Notes under the pieces: generated by a model | Seen by the model: the letters and a program-made list of their open reading frames with translations, nothing else | Told to the model about the DNA's origin: nothing | Databases searched by the model: none | In this document: positions 50,001 to 62,640 of the stretch, in pieces | Layout: each line of letters starts with the position of its first letter | Numbering within the stretch: the stretch's first letter is position 1 | Assembly (NCBI RefSeq): GCF_020740795.1 | Contig: NC_067283.1 | Location: 116,565,206-116,629,205 of the forward strand | Direction: 5' to 3' | Source: Apus apus | Taxonomy: Eukaryota > Chordata > Aves > Apodiformes > Apodidae | Length of the DNA stretch: 64,000 bases | Translations under genes and position numbers: made by a program

Positions 50001-52506
50001 ACCAACATGTTTTAATTTTTTTTTTTTAACAGAAATTTTCTTACTCAGTCCACAGTTGCAGAATTATTTAACTGTAAGGTTAGAATAGGAATTTCCAGAT
50101 TTGCATTAACTTATAAATGTCAGAGGTAGGTTCAAGTCTGGGTTGCTACTTGAAGTTATTTTATATGGGTTTTTTGGTGTTAAATATCTGCATTTTTCAT
50201 ACACAAGGGTTCTTGGGTTGATCGGTTTCCTTGGTAACAGCTCTTTGCTCTGATTGCATAAGCACACTGGAGTGGTGCAGAACAGATTACTACAGAAACA
50301 TACTGGAATTAGTCTGAAGTAATGGGATGTTGTTTGAGCTGTTACTGAATTCTTAATTCCATTATCGTTTATGTTATTGCAATTATTACTGCATTATAGT
50401 GAAATAACACGTAGCTTACTTCAGACTGGACAAATTTCCCTTAAGAAGCTGGTGGCTTCTGAAAGAAAAATTTTAAACAAGAAAATTAACAACAAAACCC
50501 TGAATAAAATGTACTGTCATGATTGATGTGGAAGAACACTTAATTCTTGGTGAGTTAGCTTGCAAGACAAAAATATTTATACAGCTTAAGTTTCTGTTGA
50601 TGGATTGTCTCAGTCATCCTTTCTTCTTAGTCCATAGGATAATTCTCTTGGGTACTTTTACTAAATTCTCTGTGTCATAGTCTGATCATCTTCAGAGTAT
50701 GTGTATTTTAATAGGAATTTCATTATACTGGAGATTGAATCTAAAATAGCAGAGAGGTATTTCAATCACGTGAGATATAAATAGAGCAGTGGAGTTTTTG
50801 CAGTGGGTCAATTTGAAACTGAATTACATTAGCTGCAAAAATTAGAAGAAATTGCATGCACATATTGTCAACCACCACACACCAGCATGCTGCCCTGCTG
50901 CATTGGAGGCTTTTAAGTTTTCCAGAGTTCTGGGAAGCCCCTAAGGCACAGTCCCCAGTATCACCCCTGTGCTGATATGAAAGCATCTGTGATCAGTCCT
51001 AGGATCTCTAGCTGTGGAAATCTGTAAGGCTGTGCCTGCAGGAGGAGCCAGTATCTGGAGTGAAACGTTGCTGAAGCCCTCAAGTCCATGATGCCAACAT
51101 TTCCCTTGATTATCTTTGAGCTCGCTCACTAACAACTGAAGGTGCACTCTGTGACACAGCTTTTCTTTTCCAAAAGAAAACTGGTTGAAAGCCCTGAGAC
51201 CTCCTTATGTTTAACACATAAACGTGCCTCCTTAAAGTAAATAGGAACAGCTGGGAGGTTTGCTTTAGGACCATGCTCCTGATCAAAGCCAAAATCCCTA
51301 AGGAAGGACACCCTAAACATCCCCCAGAGTCCCAGTGTGGTCCTTTTTATGTGTCAGCTGGTCAAAGGACATCCGAAAGCTGAAAACTGACCAGAAATAA
51401 AACCTTTGGGTGCGGAGAAAGGGAATCCTCTATGAGAAAGGGAATGTATACGTTTGAACAAAGCAGCAGATTGTTACATGCTTTCCTTATCTTGCTTTCT
51501 TCACCTCTTCTTGACTGTGATTAGTGAGAGTCATGCCTGGGATGCATTATTGGTCCCTTTGCTATTCCCTTTGGAGTCATAGGACACTTTCTTGTTCCTC
51601 TGTGTAGTCAATTTACCTTATCCGTGGTCTGATAATTACAGTAGACATATGTGTAAAGGCAACAGAGCCTTCTTTTTTCTTTCCTGTGACACTGAGGGTC
51701 TCGGTTCCTTTCAAGTCGTTTGTGCTTTGAGGCTTCTGAAACCCAGCAATACATCTGGTCTTTGTTTTGCTTTTGAGGAAATTCCACTCATCTTAGTTCA
51801 TTTCCTTCAGGGAAGTTCCCAAAGGGGGATTTTCTGAGGGATTTTGTTATTCTGAAATGTTTCCTCTTAAATAGGTCTTCCTAGCAAGGGACTTTCTCTT
51901 ATTTTTGGCTGGAGAGAGATGTGACACAACCTTGATCAATTCTATCTACCCAGAAGAATTCAGTGAAGCAGCAATTTCATTAACACAGACAGGATCTGTA
52001 AGCAAAACACAGGCAGCCAGATCACACCTGTCATCTAGATGATCCTGAAAATCACTAAGGTTAAATACTGGAAATGTTACTTAGAGTCAACTTCAGAGAT
52101 TCAGGCAAAATATTATCAGTATATAGGATGACAGCATATACAGAAGCACATACTAGAAGTTCTCTCAGCACTGAAGCATATTCAGAAAGTTTATTTGCAA
52201 CTTTAAACGTTTCTCCTGAACCATGTCCTTGTTGCCAATGTTGGAACATGGTTGTTTTTACTCTGGCTGAGTTTTGTTACCTTGTTTATGCAACAGCATG
52301 TAAACAGCCATACTGGCACAACTCAGCAGAAGGCAAACTGTAGCATAAGGGGAAGAAGGGAACTGTGGGTAGAGAGAACCCCTTAAATTACTTTCATGCT
52401 GTGAAAAAAAATGTGGAAAAGCCTGTATTGAAAAGTTGATTTCCATATAAGAACAGTATGTAGAAGCAAGGCAAAGAACTAAGACTCTGGCTGTCTACTT
52501 ATATGT
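44099..52506. other. Long intronic stretch without recognised transposons
   Basis: About 8.4 kb with no CR1, LTR or gene that I can recognise. It contains runs of TAAT/ATTA-rich sequence (for example 46900-48100) and a local cluster of CATATTCATAT repeats near 49780-49845. The segment at about 50860-51450 is more GC-rich, ending in AAATAAAACCTTTGGG, but cannot be assigned to a family. Repeat-poor intronic sequence in a developmental-type gene is where conserved non-coding elements are usually found. This is inference only. Confidence 0.5.
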
Positions 52507-52529
52507 GTATATATATATATATATATATA
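52507..52529. repeat. (TA)n microsatellite
   Basis: About eleven TA units preceded by ATATGTG. The region just after it (52530-52860) is also exceptionally AT-rich. Confidence 0.95.
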
Positions 52530-53422
52530 AAAGACAATGCACCAAAATGTTTCAAGGATTATCAATAATTGTCGTATTTTATTATGACTTATAAAAAACT
52601 TCTTTTGTGCAATGACACAAAAAACTTAAGAATGTTAGCATATTGTGAATATTTTCAAATCATAAAATACACTTTAAAATAAACAAAAAGTAGTGAATAT
52701 TACAAAATAATGTTCGATTCACTTTCTACACATTTTATACACTATTTTAATGCTTTATAAGCTAATTAGAGAGTATTAAAAAAGTAAATACTACTAAAAA
52801 TAGTTATTTTACTTAAAATTTACTAAAAATTGCTCTAACTCTTCAATTTAATTTACCTAGAATTTTGTTAGGAAAACTTTTGTGTTGTCTCTCATCATTT
52901 TGGAGCAGTTCTCTCAAAGTTAATGCCATTACTTGTAATGATTCTAGCTCAGGCTACATGGTATTCAGGAGTTCTTTCTTTTTCAGGAGGTGCCTTCTCT
53001 TTGGGAGAGTGTAGACTTCAGACCGCTAAGACTTTACTCAAAGCTGAGTACTGGTTCTCCCCCTCTAACTCAGTGTGGAGTTCATTTTCTTGCTTTAGCA
53101 TGAACTTCCTTGACCAGATACTCTGCCACTGTGTATTCGTACAGGGACCATCTCCAGAGAGCTTTGGTTTGTGTATCTTGGTCATAATGTGATACAAATA
53201 AATAATGACATTGCACCAGACAAGGGAAAGGGTAGGTGTCACGATCCAGTATTTGGATATGTGGCAATTTCTTATGATCTGGCCAGGACAAAACAAAGAC
53301 AACACAATATTGGGTGAACAAATAGGCACTGGGGCTGGTGTGTGGTCTTAGGAGAAATGGGGCAGAACTCCCTTGCTTTCTAACACTCCTCACCACAGTG
53401 GGAGGCTGGGTGTGCTGGATTC

Positions 53423-53950
53423 TGCCATCCCTCTCCTGGGATGAGCTGCACAGCAGCTGCACCCTTTGTTGTCCAGCAGGACCTGTGAAAAGGTTTAAGG
53501 GTGATCCCAGAGGGTGAAATTAAGACGCAAACAGGGTCAGATGTCACGTGCACAACAAACTTTACTGGAGTAACACAACAAAGTCCCTAGAGCGGATAGA
53601 ACAGGGAGGAAAACAGAGGCAGAAAAGAAAGGAGAAAGCAGAGATACAGAAAACAGCAAGTGAGAGAACAGTTACCACCACAGTCCAGTGACATCGTCAG
53701 TGGCAAAGTGGTTCCTGGTGGGGAAGTGCTTCAAATGCACCCATAGTGTCCCAGATTTTTATACAGTTCTTGCCCACTGCACCCCCACTTTTCCCCCTGT
53801 ACAGGTGAGAAAATCCTTCTATCTTTTCCGTGCTCCTCCGAGATAGGAGGGGGGGATGGTGCCGAGGCTGTGTCCTGCAGATAGTCTTTGTTTGGCTAAT
53901 TAATGAGTTCAGCCATTGCAAAACAGTGGGTTGAGACAACTGGCACCACA
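53423..53950 (-). mobile_element. Solo LTR candidate, antisense, possibly class II (ERVK-like)
   Basis: On the minus strand it begins TGTGGTGCCAGTTGTCTCAA and ends GGATGGCA, about 528 bp. It has an LTR-like order of signals: TATAAAAA (complement of 53756-53763), then about 195 bases later AGTAAA (complement of 53561-53566), then GTTTGTTGTGCACGTGACAT and a U5-like segment. Flanks GGATTC (53417-53422) and GGATTG (53951-53956) match at 5 of 6 positions, fitting a 6-bp duplication. The outer edges and class are less certain than for the other two LTRs. No internal viral sequence is recognised. Confidence 0.62.
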
Positions 53951-54470
53951 GGATTGCAGTGGAAGTTTGGTCCTAGGAGGTGACTTGAGACTGACACTTT
54001 ATCTTTTCCTGCTAAGTCAGTGGTTTTCATGAAATGTCAAGGCCTGGTTAACACTGGATATTCTGCTCCCAGCGCCAGCTGTAGAACTCCTTTGTCTCCA
54101 ATCTCAGCATGTCCCACACTAAACTCCCCAGTTCTCAGGTACACATCGTGGGGGGGGAGGTGGAGAAAACAGTTGGGTGGGTTGCTGAGACATCTCTTTA
54201 GTCCAACAGCAAATCTTGTTTAACTCTTACGTGTCTCAAGACAAAGACAGATATCCTGAGTGCCTGAGTACATCACTTATCTCTTGGATTGTTCAAGACA
54301 AGCAATATACATCCTGAATGTCACAGTGGGAAAAACTGATAAATTCACAGATATCAGGCTTACAGACATTATTATTGTTTGTTGTTGTTTATGTTGGTGC
54401 AGCATCTGATGGAAAAATTAATTTGTGTGTAGGCCACAGCTCAGTCAGAAAATTTATCTTCTTAACTTTT

Positions 54471-54590
54471 CATAGAATCATAGCATGATTTGGGTTGGAA
54501 GGGACCTTAAAGATCATCTAGTTCCAACTCCCCTGCCATGGGCAGGGACACCTTCCACTAGACCAGGTTGCCCCCTTCAGCCTGGCCATT
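54471..54590 (-). mobile_element. CR1 LINE 3' fragment (antisense)
   Basis: A well-preserved tail on the reverse strand: CATAGAATCATAGCATGATT, GGGTTGGAAGGGACCTTAAA, CTAGTTCCAACTCCCCTGCC and CCTTCCACTAGACCAGG. It then breaks off with a small internal deletion (CCCCCTTCAGCCTGGCC). Only about 120 bases remain. Confidence 0.93.
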
Positions 54591-55149
54591 TGATCAATAT
54601 TAATTTTGTTGGAAAAATCAAATGCCAGTTACGGCATTTTACAGCCAGTCCTTTCCATGCCACCCATTCTCACGTCAGGCAGATCTTTCTACTTAGACCA
54701 ATACAAACCCAGAGCAGCAAGTGATTGGACTTATATCTACTTGAAACTTGTGACTGAGAGAGAGGATTTAGCATATCTATGCTAGCAGAAGATTGGGAGT
54801 CTTAAGCTGCCTCCAAGCCATCCATAATAGAGTTGTGATGTTGAAAGGCAGCTGCCTTATACAGAGTGCCATAACTCTGCCTTTTCTTGCCCTGCCAAGT
54901 GCACTGTAGACAGTCATTGAAGCTGTAATGCTGTATCAATCGTTTTCTACAGTGGCAGGTGGAATGCATTTTTCTTCTCCTCAATTTCTCTTCATTCTTT
55001 TTGGTTATCAAATTTTACATCTAAGGTCCTAGTGCTTAGGGTCAGACTTTTTCTGTCACTAAGGGAGTTTAAGTAGGTTGAAAGACATTGAATATAATTT
55101 TTCTTATTATTTTTAATTTTTCTTTCTAACAATTTCATAACAAAAAACC

Positions 55150-55222
55150 AAAGAGTAACAGTAGGAAGAGATATCAAAGTTGATGTGACACCGTTGGCTT
55201 CATCCTGGCTCAAACCAGGACA
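55150..55222 (-). mobile_element. Possible ERVL-like LTR 5' terminus (remnant)
   Basis: The minus strand reads TGTCCTGGTTTGAGCCAGG from 55222 downward, matching the start of avian LTRs of the same group as the copy at 36592-37301. Further inward the similarity is weak and no matching end or flanking duplication was found. It may be a fragment, or a longer LTR (towards about 54600) of a family I cannot recognise. Confidence 0.35.
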
Positions 55223-55582
55223 TGATGGCATGTGGAAAGTTACAGGTACTCAGTTAAGAAGGGAAAGAATAGATAACCTGTAGGAGGAATGAAGTTAATT
55301 GTTGCAGCAGTGAACACTACAAGTTCACTGTGCCTTTCGTTCTGCATGCGTGAACCATACTGCATAAAACACAGCCTCTTCAGAGGCAACACTGAGGTTT
55401 ATCTGAATGATCCTCAAGGGATTAGATGGCCTCTTCAGGGGCTCTTCAGAGATCTTGATGTTAGAAAAAATACAAGACCATAAAGAGTATAAAAGTAAAT
55501 TGCACATTGTAGCAGTTAGACATACTTAAAGATGGGGAAAAGTTATGTCTACAGCAGTGAAAGAGACCTGAAGACATATTTG

Positions 55583-55650
55583 TTAACTACATTTAAAATG
55601 TAGTTATAACTAAGAACTACAATAAGAACTAAGAACAATAAGAACGACAT
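55583..55650. repeat. Inverted repeat followed by degenerate AAGAACTA tandem
   Basis: ACTACATTT (55587-55595) and AAATGTAGT (55597-55605) are exact inverted arms around one base. They overlap the perfect 12-base palindrome TAGTTATAACTA (55601-55612). Degenerate AAGAACTA / AATAAGAAC units then follow to about 55646. Confidence 0.7.
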
Positions 55651-56807
55651 TATTTGTCAAAAACTGCTGAAAAAAAATATCTGTTACTTACAGATCTGAA
55701 ATCTGACTTTGAACAACGTTCCTAAATGAAAAATTTCATCAATAATATCACGTTAGTTAATACAGTATGTGAATAAGAATTAAGATATTTGGCCAAATAC
55801 CATTGTAGGTAGGTGAAAAAAATGAAATACTGTCTTTAGTTCAGAAGTACCATATACTTCCATTGACAGTTCGACAGTAATAGGTTTTAACTGTTCAGAA
55901 TAATACCTTTGCCCTTAAAATGTCTGTTGATACTAATAGCTGACCATTGAAATTACCAAGAACCGCATTATAGCTGCTGTCACTCAGTGACTTCCAAATC
56001 AACTCTGGACATTTTATAATTTAAAGTTTGTCCTTATCAATTATGTGCAGGTTAATTTCATTATTATGGGGTGCTTTTGGCCTAAAGAAATGAGGGGATT
56101 CTAAAATATAAGAAAGAGAATAAAAACCCTTCTTCATTATTTTCTCCCTTGCCTTTAAAGAAATCTCTAATGTTTTTAAAGAAAATTATTTGAAGGGAGT
56201 AGGAGGAATTAAAAAACCAGCAAGATTTCAAAGCTAGTTATAGTTATAGAACCACACGAGACATTTCCATGTTGAGAGTAATCCGAAAGAATCGTCTTTA
56301 ATACTGTTTTCAAAGATATCAGAAAAATGCTTTTATGTGAAGGAAGAATATAATTTGATAAAACGTGCTGGTAAACGGAATTCTTTCCATGAATATTGTT
56401 AAAAGCATATTACAATATACAACTGAAAAGTAGCATCTGTTTTCTCCCTGAAATGGCAGAGAGGGCTGGGGACAGCTGAGGTTTCTAACCAAACAGGAAT
56501 GCAGTTGTGAGTCCCAAACCTTTGCAACTTTGAGTGGAAGCACAGGCTGTAGGGTCCATCAGGGAAGGAGTACTTCCCAAGGAAGCATTTGTCCCTCAGT
56601 AGACTCATAATGTAGGTATATTGCCATAATGAGAAAATGTCTTTTTTAGACCTATGAGGTTTTTTTGTTGTAAATAAAGACCGTGTATAGTTTTGGGATT
56701 GGGATTGCATTGGGATAGTATTCACATTGTTTTTACTTCTTGCTATGCCTTTTCTCCTTTCTTCATTCAGCATGCACATGACCCTCCTGCAAGGAAGTAT
56801 GTAGAAG

Positions 56808-56861
56808 TCATAGAATCATAAAATGCTTAAGGTTGGAAAGGACCTTAAAAGGATCATGTAA
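56808..56861 (-). mobile_element. CR1 LINE terminal fragment (antisense)
   Basis: TCATAGAATCATAAAATGCT, then TTGGAAAGGACCTTAAAAGG and ATCATGTAAC, the reverse complement of the last about 50 bases of a CR1. The TTGGAAA-GGACC version suggests a different subfamily from the copy at 54471. Confidence 0.85.
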
Positions 56862-58262
56862 CAAAAATTTCAAAATTACTAAAAATTCTGTGAATATTTG
56901 GTGATATAGGATGTCTCAGGCTCTCCTGTGAGTTGTAGAAGAAATTAAATTTAATTCTTTAGGAAAACAATGATCTTTCCAGTATAATTATTACACATAC
57001 CAAGTACCTCTTAAGCCTTTGTTGAGATTGCAGTTCTTCAGATTCAGATACAGCACTGATGGCACTCACTAGAAGTGCTGTGATTAGTTTAAATCCTAAA
57101 AGTGATTATAATTTTTAAGTACCCCACTGCAGTCCATCTTTATTGATGTGATTTATCAGGCTCTTCTGTTTTATTGTTACTGATCTTCAATGCCTAGGTT
57201 GTAATTTTTTTTTTTTTTTCAGAAGTACATTTTACCCAGTGTAATCTGTAGTGGTGAACAAACTGTCAGGTCAACATATGACGACTGGTGTCAATAAAGG
57301 TGAATTTTACAAGGTATTTCCATCTTAATTGTGAAAGCTGACAAGTGTAAGACCTGTGTATTCAGAAGTATATCTGAGCTCTGTGTGTGCCATATTTAGC
57401 TGTGCAGCAGAGATGGTTGCATCCTCTTTGTGGGAGTTGCACAGTGACTCTCGTCCTAAAAGTAAGTTAGAAAAATGTGACTGGTTTCTCGTACGAATAA
57501 TTCTCCAGTGCAGTGGTGTCTCAGCCATGACTCATCTCCTGCTGTTAACAACAACATAAAGGCCTGAGAAAGAAGAGCTTAGTAATAGTTTTGCATTGTT
57601 TCAGGAATCCTACAATTCAAACAGACTTTCTAGTTGGGGTAGCTTTTGGGCTGGTTTGTGCTACTGGTCTACTCAATGCAAGGAAAACCTATGATGAAGG
57701 GATATATTGTCTGCAGGTCACTGGTCTGGTCAAAAATCTTCTGTTCAGATCTGGAAAAGTTATACTAATAAAAGGTACAAAATGTTGTGTCATAAAGGTA
57801 GCAATAGAACCTTCTGTAGTTCATCTGCTTCCAGTTTTCTTATCTGGGACAGCAGAAAGAGGTGGAGAAAAAAACCCCTACTTTTGTGGCTTTACATTTT
57901 AAAAACCACTATATTGTCAGCAGTGTTTACTTGTCTAATGAATGATGGTGAAAATCTGTGTGGGTGTTTCTCAGGTTCTTTCATGTCACTACTGTGGTTT
58001 CAGGGTGCTGCAAAAGCATTATGGACATTCAGAGGAATTTGTGAGGTCCTGCTCTTAGGCAGCGCTGACTTACACAGAGCTCTAATGGTGATTAAGTAAC
58101 TGCTGAAGCAGGATTTTCATTATTATTACATGACATTTCAATAGAAAATTACTATTGTTTGAAGACACATTTACAAGTTTAAGTTGTGTTGGTCCCGAGC
58201 AAGATAACTGTGCCTCTTTCTCTTCCTTGCACCTGTTTCTGTGTTTTGTCCATACAAAGATG

Positions 58263-58374
58263 TGTAGATGTGGTGCTTAGGAATGTCATCTAGCACTGGA
58301 TTTGGAGGAGTTAGGTTGGTGCTTGGACTCAGTGATCTTAAAGGTCTTTTCCAACCAGAACGCTTCTGTGATTC
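58263..58374 (+). mobile_element. CR1 LINE 3' fragment (sense)
   Basis: GTAGATGTGGTGCTTAGGAA, then GTTAGGTTGGTGCTTGGACT, CAGTGATCTTAAAGGTCTTT and CCAACCAGAACGCTTCTGTG ending GATTC. This is the GTCTTTTCCAACC type of CR1 3' end, like the fragment at 32940-33002. Confidence 0.9.
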
Positions 58375-61300
58375 AAGGCAGAGTTAAAAGTTTCCATCTT
58401 GACGTAATGATTTTTTTACATCTTCTTTGCTATGACTCCAGAAGTTATGGCTTTCTGGATCTTAATTATTAATTCACTGGTGATCAGAAAGAGCACTTGT
58501 CATGCAGGAAGTGGAAATGAGCTTGTAAAACCCCTCACAGGGTGGCAGTGTAGGAGACCTACACATCAGGTTTCCTCATCTCCTCTTCATATTCTGCTCA
58601 CAACACCTCTGGCATTTCACAGGTTTAGGGATTTCTGCTGAAATAGTAGTAACTTTGGGAATCTTAAGTGGATTTTAAATAATTAACTTGTCAGTTTAAG
58701 TTGTTTGTTTTTTTTTAATTGATCTCAATAAAGAAGCTGCCAAGGAAGTAAATAGGGCTTTACTGTGTTGATTCCATGCCATGAGACAAATTCTTAATGA
58801 ACTCATTAAAAGATATAAGGATAAATTTATGACTAGTATAGTAGGTGCAACTCCACAGTCTGCAGTGTATCCATTTAAACTGTGCGTAAGTATTGTTTCT
58901 CGTTCTTTCTTTGAGGTGCGTTTTATGTTGTTTTTTTCTTTCTGTTGTCTGATATACATAGAATTGGTGAATAAAGGATAAACACTTTTGGATAAAATCC
59001 ACTTTTTAAAAAAAACAAAGTGGACTTTGGAAAAATATCAACAGATGCTGTTTGAAAAAGTTACACTGAACTTGAAGCTTATTTTTAGTTGTGAATTTAC
59101 TTTAATAATTTTTGGGGAAAATTAAATCATTGAGTTTTTTACTTCAAGAGCTGGATTTGGGTTGGGAATGGATTTTAGAAAGAAATGTGTAAAGAGAATA
59201 TGAGTACAAATGAAAAGGAAGCATTTCTATCCTGTCTACAGCTCAATTTCTTTACTCTGTATGTTGTTTCCAGGAGCTTTGCACAGTTAAATATATTTTA
59301 TTCTGAAAGAGCTGTTGACCATCCCTTAATTGAAGGGGACATTTTAGGTCTGTCACCATTTCTTCTTAAATTTACATGCTAAATAAGGCCACAGAAAACA
59401 TGTCAACATTTCCTAGTTAGCTGCAAAGGATGATCAATGGTTCTATGATAATTACTATAGCTGACAGTCAATCAAAGTGATGAAAAGAAAAAGCTCTTAT
59501 CAAAAGACCTTTTCTTCTGTGCATTGTAAATTAGCATAAACATTGCCATCCCTTTATAATGCCAGGAAAACAGCAAATATTGCTTTGGCATAAAATGAAT
59601 TCTTATATGGTTAAAGAGCAGTAGAATTTAATCCACTGCAATATCAGTAATTTTTTTTTCCTTTTTTTTTTTTTCTGATTCCTTTCATTTATCTTGTCAC
59701 CAACTCTGTTTCTAGTGCAGCACTTGTAACTTTCATTTATTTAACTTCACTGCCATTAGTGGGATGAGTCATTATATTTTTAAGGACTCACATGATTAAC
59801 TAAGAATAGTTTTATTTTGTATAACAATACTCAAGAAAAATTCTGAAGACAAAACCTTGTTACAAGATCCACCTTGGTGTGGATCTTACATTTAAGAGGC
59901 AAGGGATGGATGTTTTATGAACAGTCCTCATCTCTCACATTTATCTCTCTTAAGAATTAGAATTAGGTACTCAAGGGCTAAAAAATAATAAACATGGTGA
60001 AAGATTTGTTTTCCTTGACCTCTATTAATATTTAGTACACCCCAGCCTATAACTAAATTACTGCATCTACACACACATTTCAAGAATAATCCCCTCTTTT
60101 GCACAACAAAGTATTTGTTCCCTTTTCACCACTATTATTTTTATTATTGATTGCTTGCCATGTGAGCTACCAAACACTGAAAGAGCTTCAGCTTTCTTTC
60201 TTCCAACTCTTGTAGTGATTACTTGTAGTGGTTTGTTTGTTTTTTAATAAAAGATCCTATGCTCCACTGTAAGTATTTAGTACTTGACATTTGACCTTAA
60301 CAGCAGCGAGCTCCGGTCGTACAATGTTAGGCATCAGTTATGAGTGAAGTTAAGAGAGAAAACAGGGACATGCCCTGGAAAACTGCCATTCACTAACGAC
60401 ATAATTTGCAGCATCTTCATTTGGAGGGGTAGGGGTGGGGGTACACAAGTAAAAATATTTTTTTAAAAACAATTTTATTTGTTTGGTTGGGTTTTTTTGT
60501 TTGTTTATTTTAATTAGAAGTAATGCAGTCAAGTATGGTCAGGTTTTGATTTAATTTGTTTGCTTCCTTTTGCTTATGATCAATTTACTTTTTTTTTTTT
60601 TTTTTTCCTTGGAAGCTGATGTGTAGCTGAGTAGATAATGAACAAGGTAATGACTATACTGCATGCTTTGAACTCTTCTTTTATGGCAGTGAATATATGG
60701 TCAGTGCAGATCCTGTGAGTTCTATAGTTCTGTTTGTCATTGTTGGCTTCATGCCTGAAAAATGTGAAAATGGTTTACAAAGAAGAGCAGAAACCATTTC
60801 ATCCTCTGAAGATGATTTCAGAAGTGTAATTTGCCTGCAATTAAACACCCCCAAAACATAAACTGAATTGCTTTTCTCCTGAGATTCCAACCAACATTTA
60901 ATTTGTGTTTGTTTTACCCTTTGGCATTTTACCTTCCAACAAGCCTTCAAGGGAGAATGGAGTATTAGCTTTCTATTTAAAGGAAAGGACAAATAGATAC
61001 AGAGTAAGTACACTCTAATGGCCAAAATTATTCAAGATTTTTGGCTTCAGCAGCATGCAAATAAATGTCTGCATGTACTGGATTGGAAGGTTTGTTTGCT
61101 TTACAAAAGCATTTGTAAGAGATTTATTTACAGGTAATAATTATTTACTATCTCTTCTCCATTTGAGTAGGTACAAATTTCCTTAGGTTATTTATTTGTG
61201 GAACACCAGCTGTCTCTGTATTTCTGATTCAAACTTAAGTATTTCTGTGTTCCCATACTTTGAACATTTATTTAATGGAAAAGCTAAATTAAATTTAAGT

Positions 61301-62177
61301 CCTTCCAGTTTTTTGTTTATCAGGTCTCCCATGTGTGACCCACAGAGTTTATTGACTTGGCCAGCTGGTGGTAAGAAGTGAATAACCAAAATACTACCAA
61401 AAAGCACCACTAAGAACCGGATGAAAACAGAATGGTCTTTCTGAGATTCTCTTGCCATTTCCTAAATTAACACATCATTCCATTCTTCTAGCCCAATTTC
61501 TGCTTGTAAAATTAGAGGAAAATGTTTCAGAAAGGTTATTTTTATTTTATATGCATTATTTTCTGCCAAGATACTTCAGTGTATCTAGAAACACACAAGA
61601 GGAGCCCAGCCTCAACTTAAAAGTGTTTGCAGTGTGAATAGTTTGAAGGATTTGCCCTTTTTTTGGGTACATTATTTATGCTTCTGTTGTCTTTAGGTCT
61701 GCTTTTTATACCTCAGATTCCCAGAGAATATTCTGCTATCTTATGTTATGAACTGTCTTCTCTTTAGAGACATTTTCTGTAGAGAAGACTTGGAAGACTG
61801 TAAACAACTCATTAAAGCCTCTAACCTGCAAATATTTACTTGGTACCCACCTATGAGTTGCTCTGTTTGTCTCCCAATAGAAGGGTGAAGCATTTCCATA
61901 AATGTGTGCTCAGTTAGGGTTTCCAGCCTAAATTCCCTTCAACGCACTCCATGCTGATGGAGTCTGCCTTATGACTCTGTTCATTAAGTCTAACTGGTCT
62001 AGGGTGTAGAGTATTTCTTGGCCCCAAATATGTGTTGAATTAAGGAGCTTGCTGGTAAGTGGGTGTTCTGTAAACCTACATACTTTTAAATGAGGGTATA
62101 AAGCTCATGTGCTATAAAATTCCTTCTGCCTTTGTGGTGTGTCATGCTATCATAAGAGTGCATCCAGCATTGTTCAG
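58375..62177. other. Intronic stretch with poly(T) tracts
   Basis: AT-rich intron without a recognised gene. Poly(T) runs occur near 59650-59676 and 60589-60606, and a T/G-rich stretch near 60477-60510. Nothing else that I can support. Confidence 0.55.
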
Positions 62178-62640
62178 AGAATCATAGAATGGTTAGGGCT
62201 GGAAGGCACCTTAAAAATCATCTTGTTCCAACCCCTCTGCATGGGCAGGGACACCTCCCACTAGACTAGGTTACTCAAAGCCCCATCCAACCTAGCCTTG
62301 AACACTTCCAGGGATGGAGCCTCCACAGCTTCTCTGGACAACCTAAGTTACTGTCTCACCACCCTCATAGTGAAGAATTTCTTCCTAATGTCTAACCCAA
62401 ATCTCCCCTCCTCCAGTTTAAACCCATTACCCCTTGTCCTGTCACAACATGCCCTTGTAAAAAGCCCCTCCCCAGCTTTCCCGTAGGCTGCTTCAGGTAC
62501 TGGAAGGCCACTCTAAGGTCTCTCGGGATCCTTCTCTTCTTCAGGCTGAACAGCCCCAACTGTCTCAGCCTGTCTTCATAGGAGAGGTGCTCCAGCCCTC
62601 TCATAATCTTTGTGATCCTTTGCGGCCCATTGTTCCTGCA
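62178..62640 (-). mobile_element. CR1 LINE, 5'-truncated copy (antisense)
   Basis: Read on the minus strand it contains the ORF2 C-terminal piece HLSYEDRLRQLGLFSLKKRR with [13 protein letters not shown], followed by [15 protein letters not shown], and then a complete 3' end finishing in ATTCTATGATTCTC. It belongs to the same type as the copy at 17181-17777 and shares its loss of the CR1 frame right after FQYLK. Similarity ends near 62640. A large part of the tail is well preserved. Confidence 0.93.
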
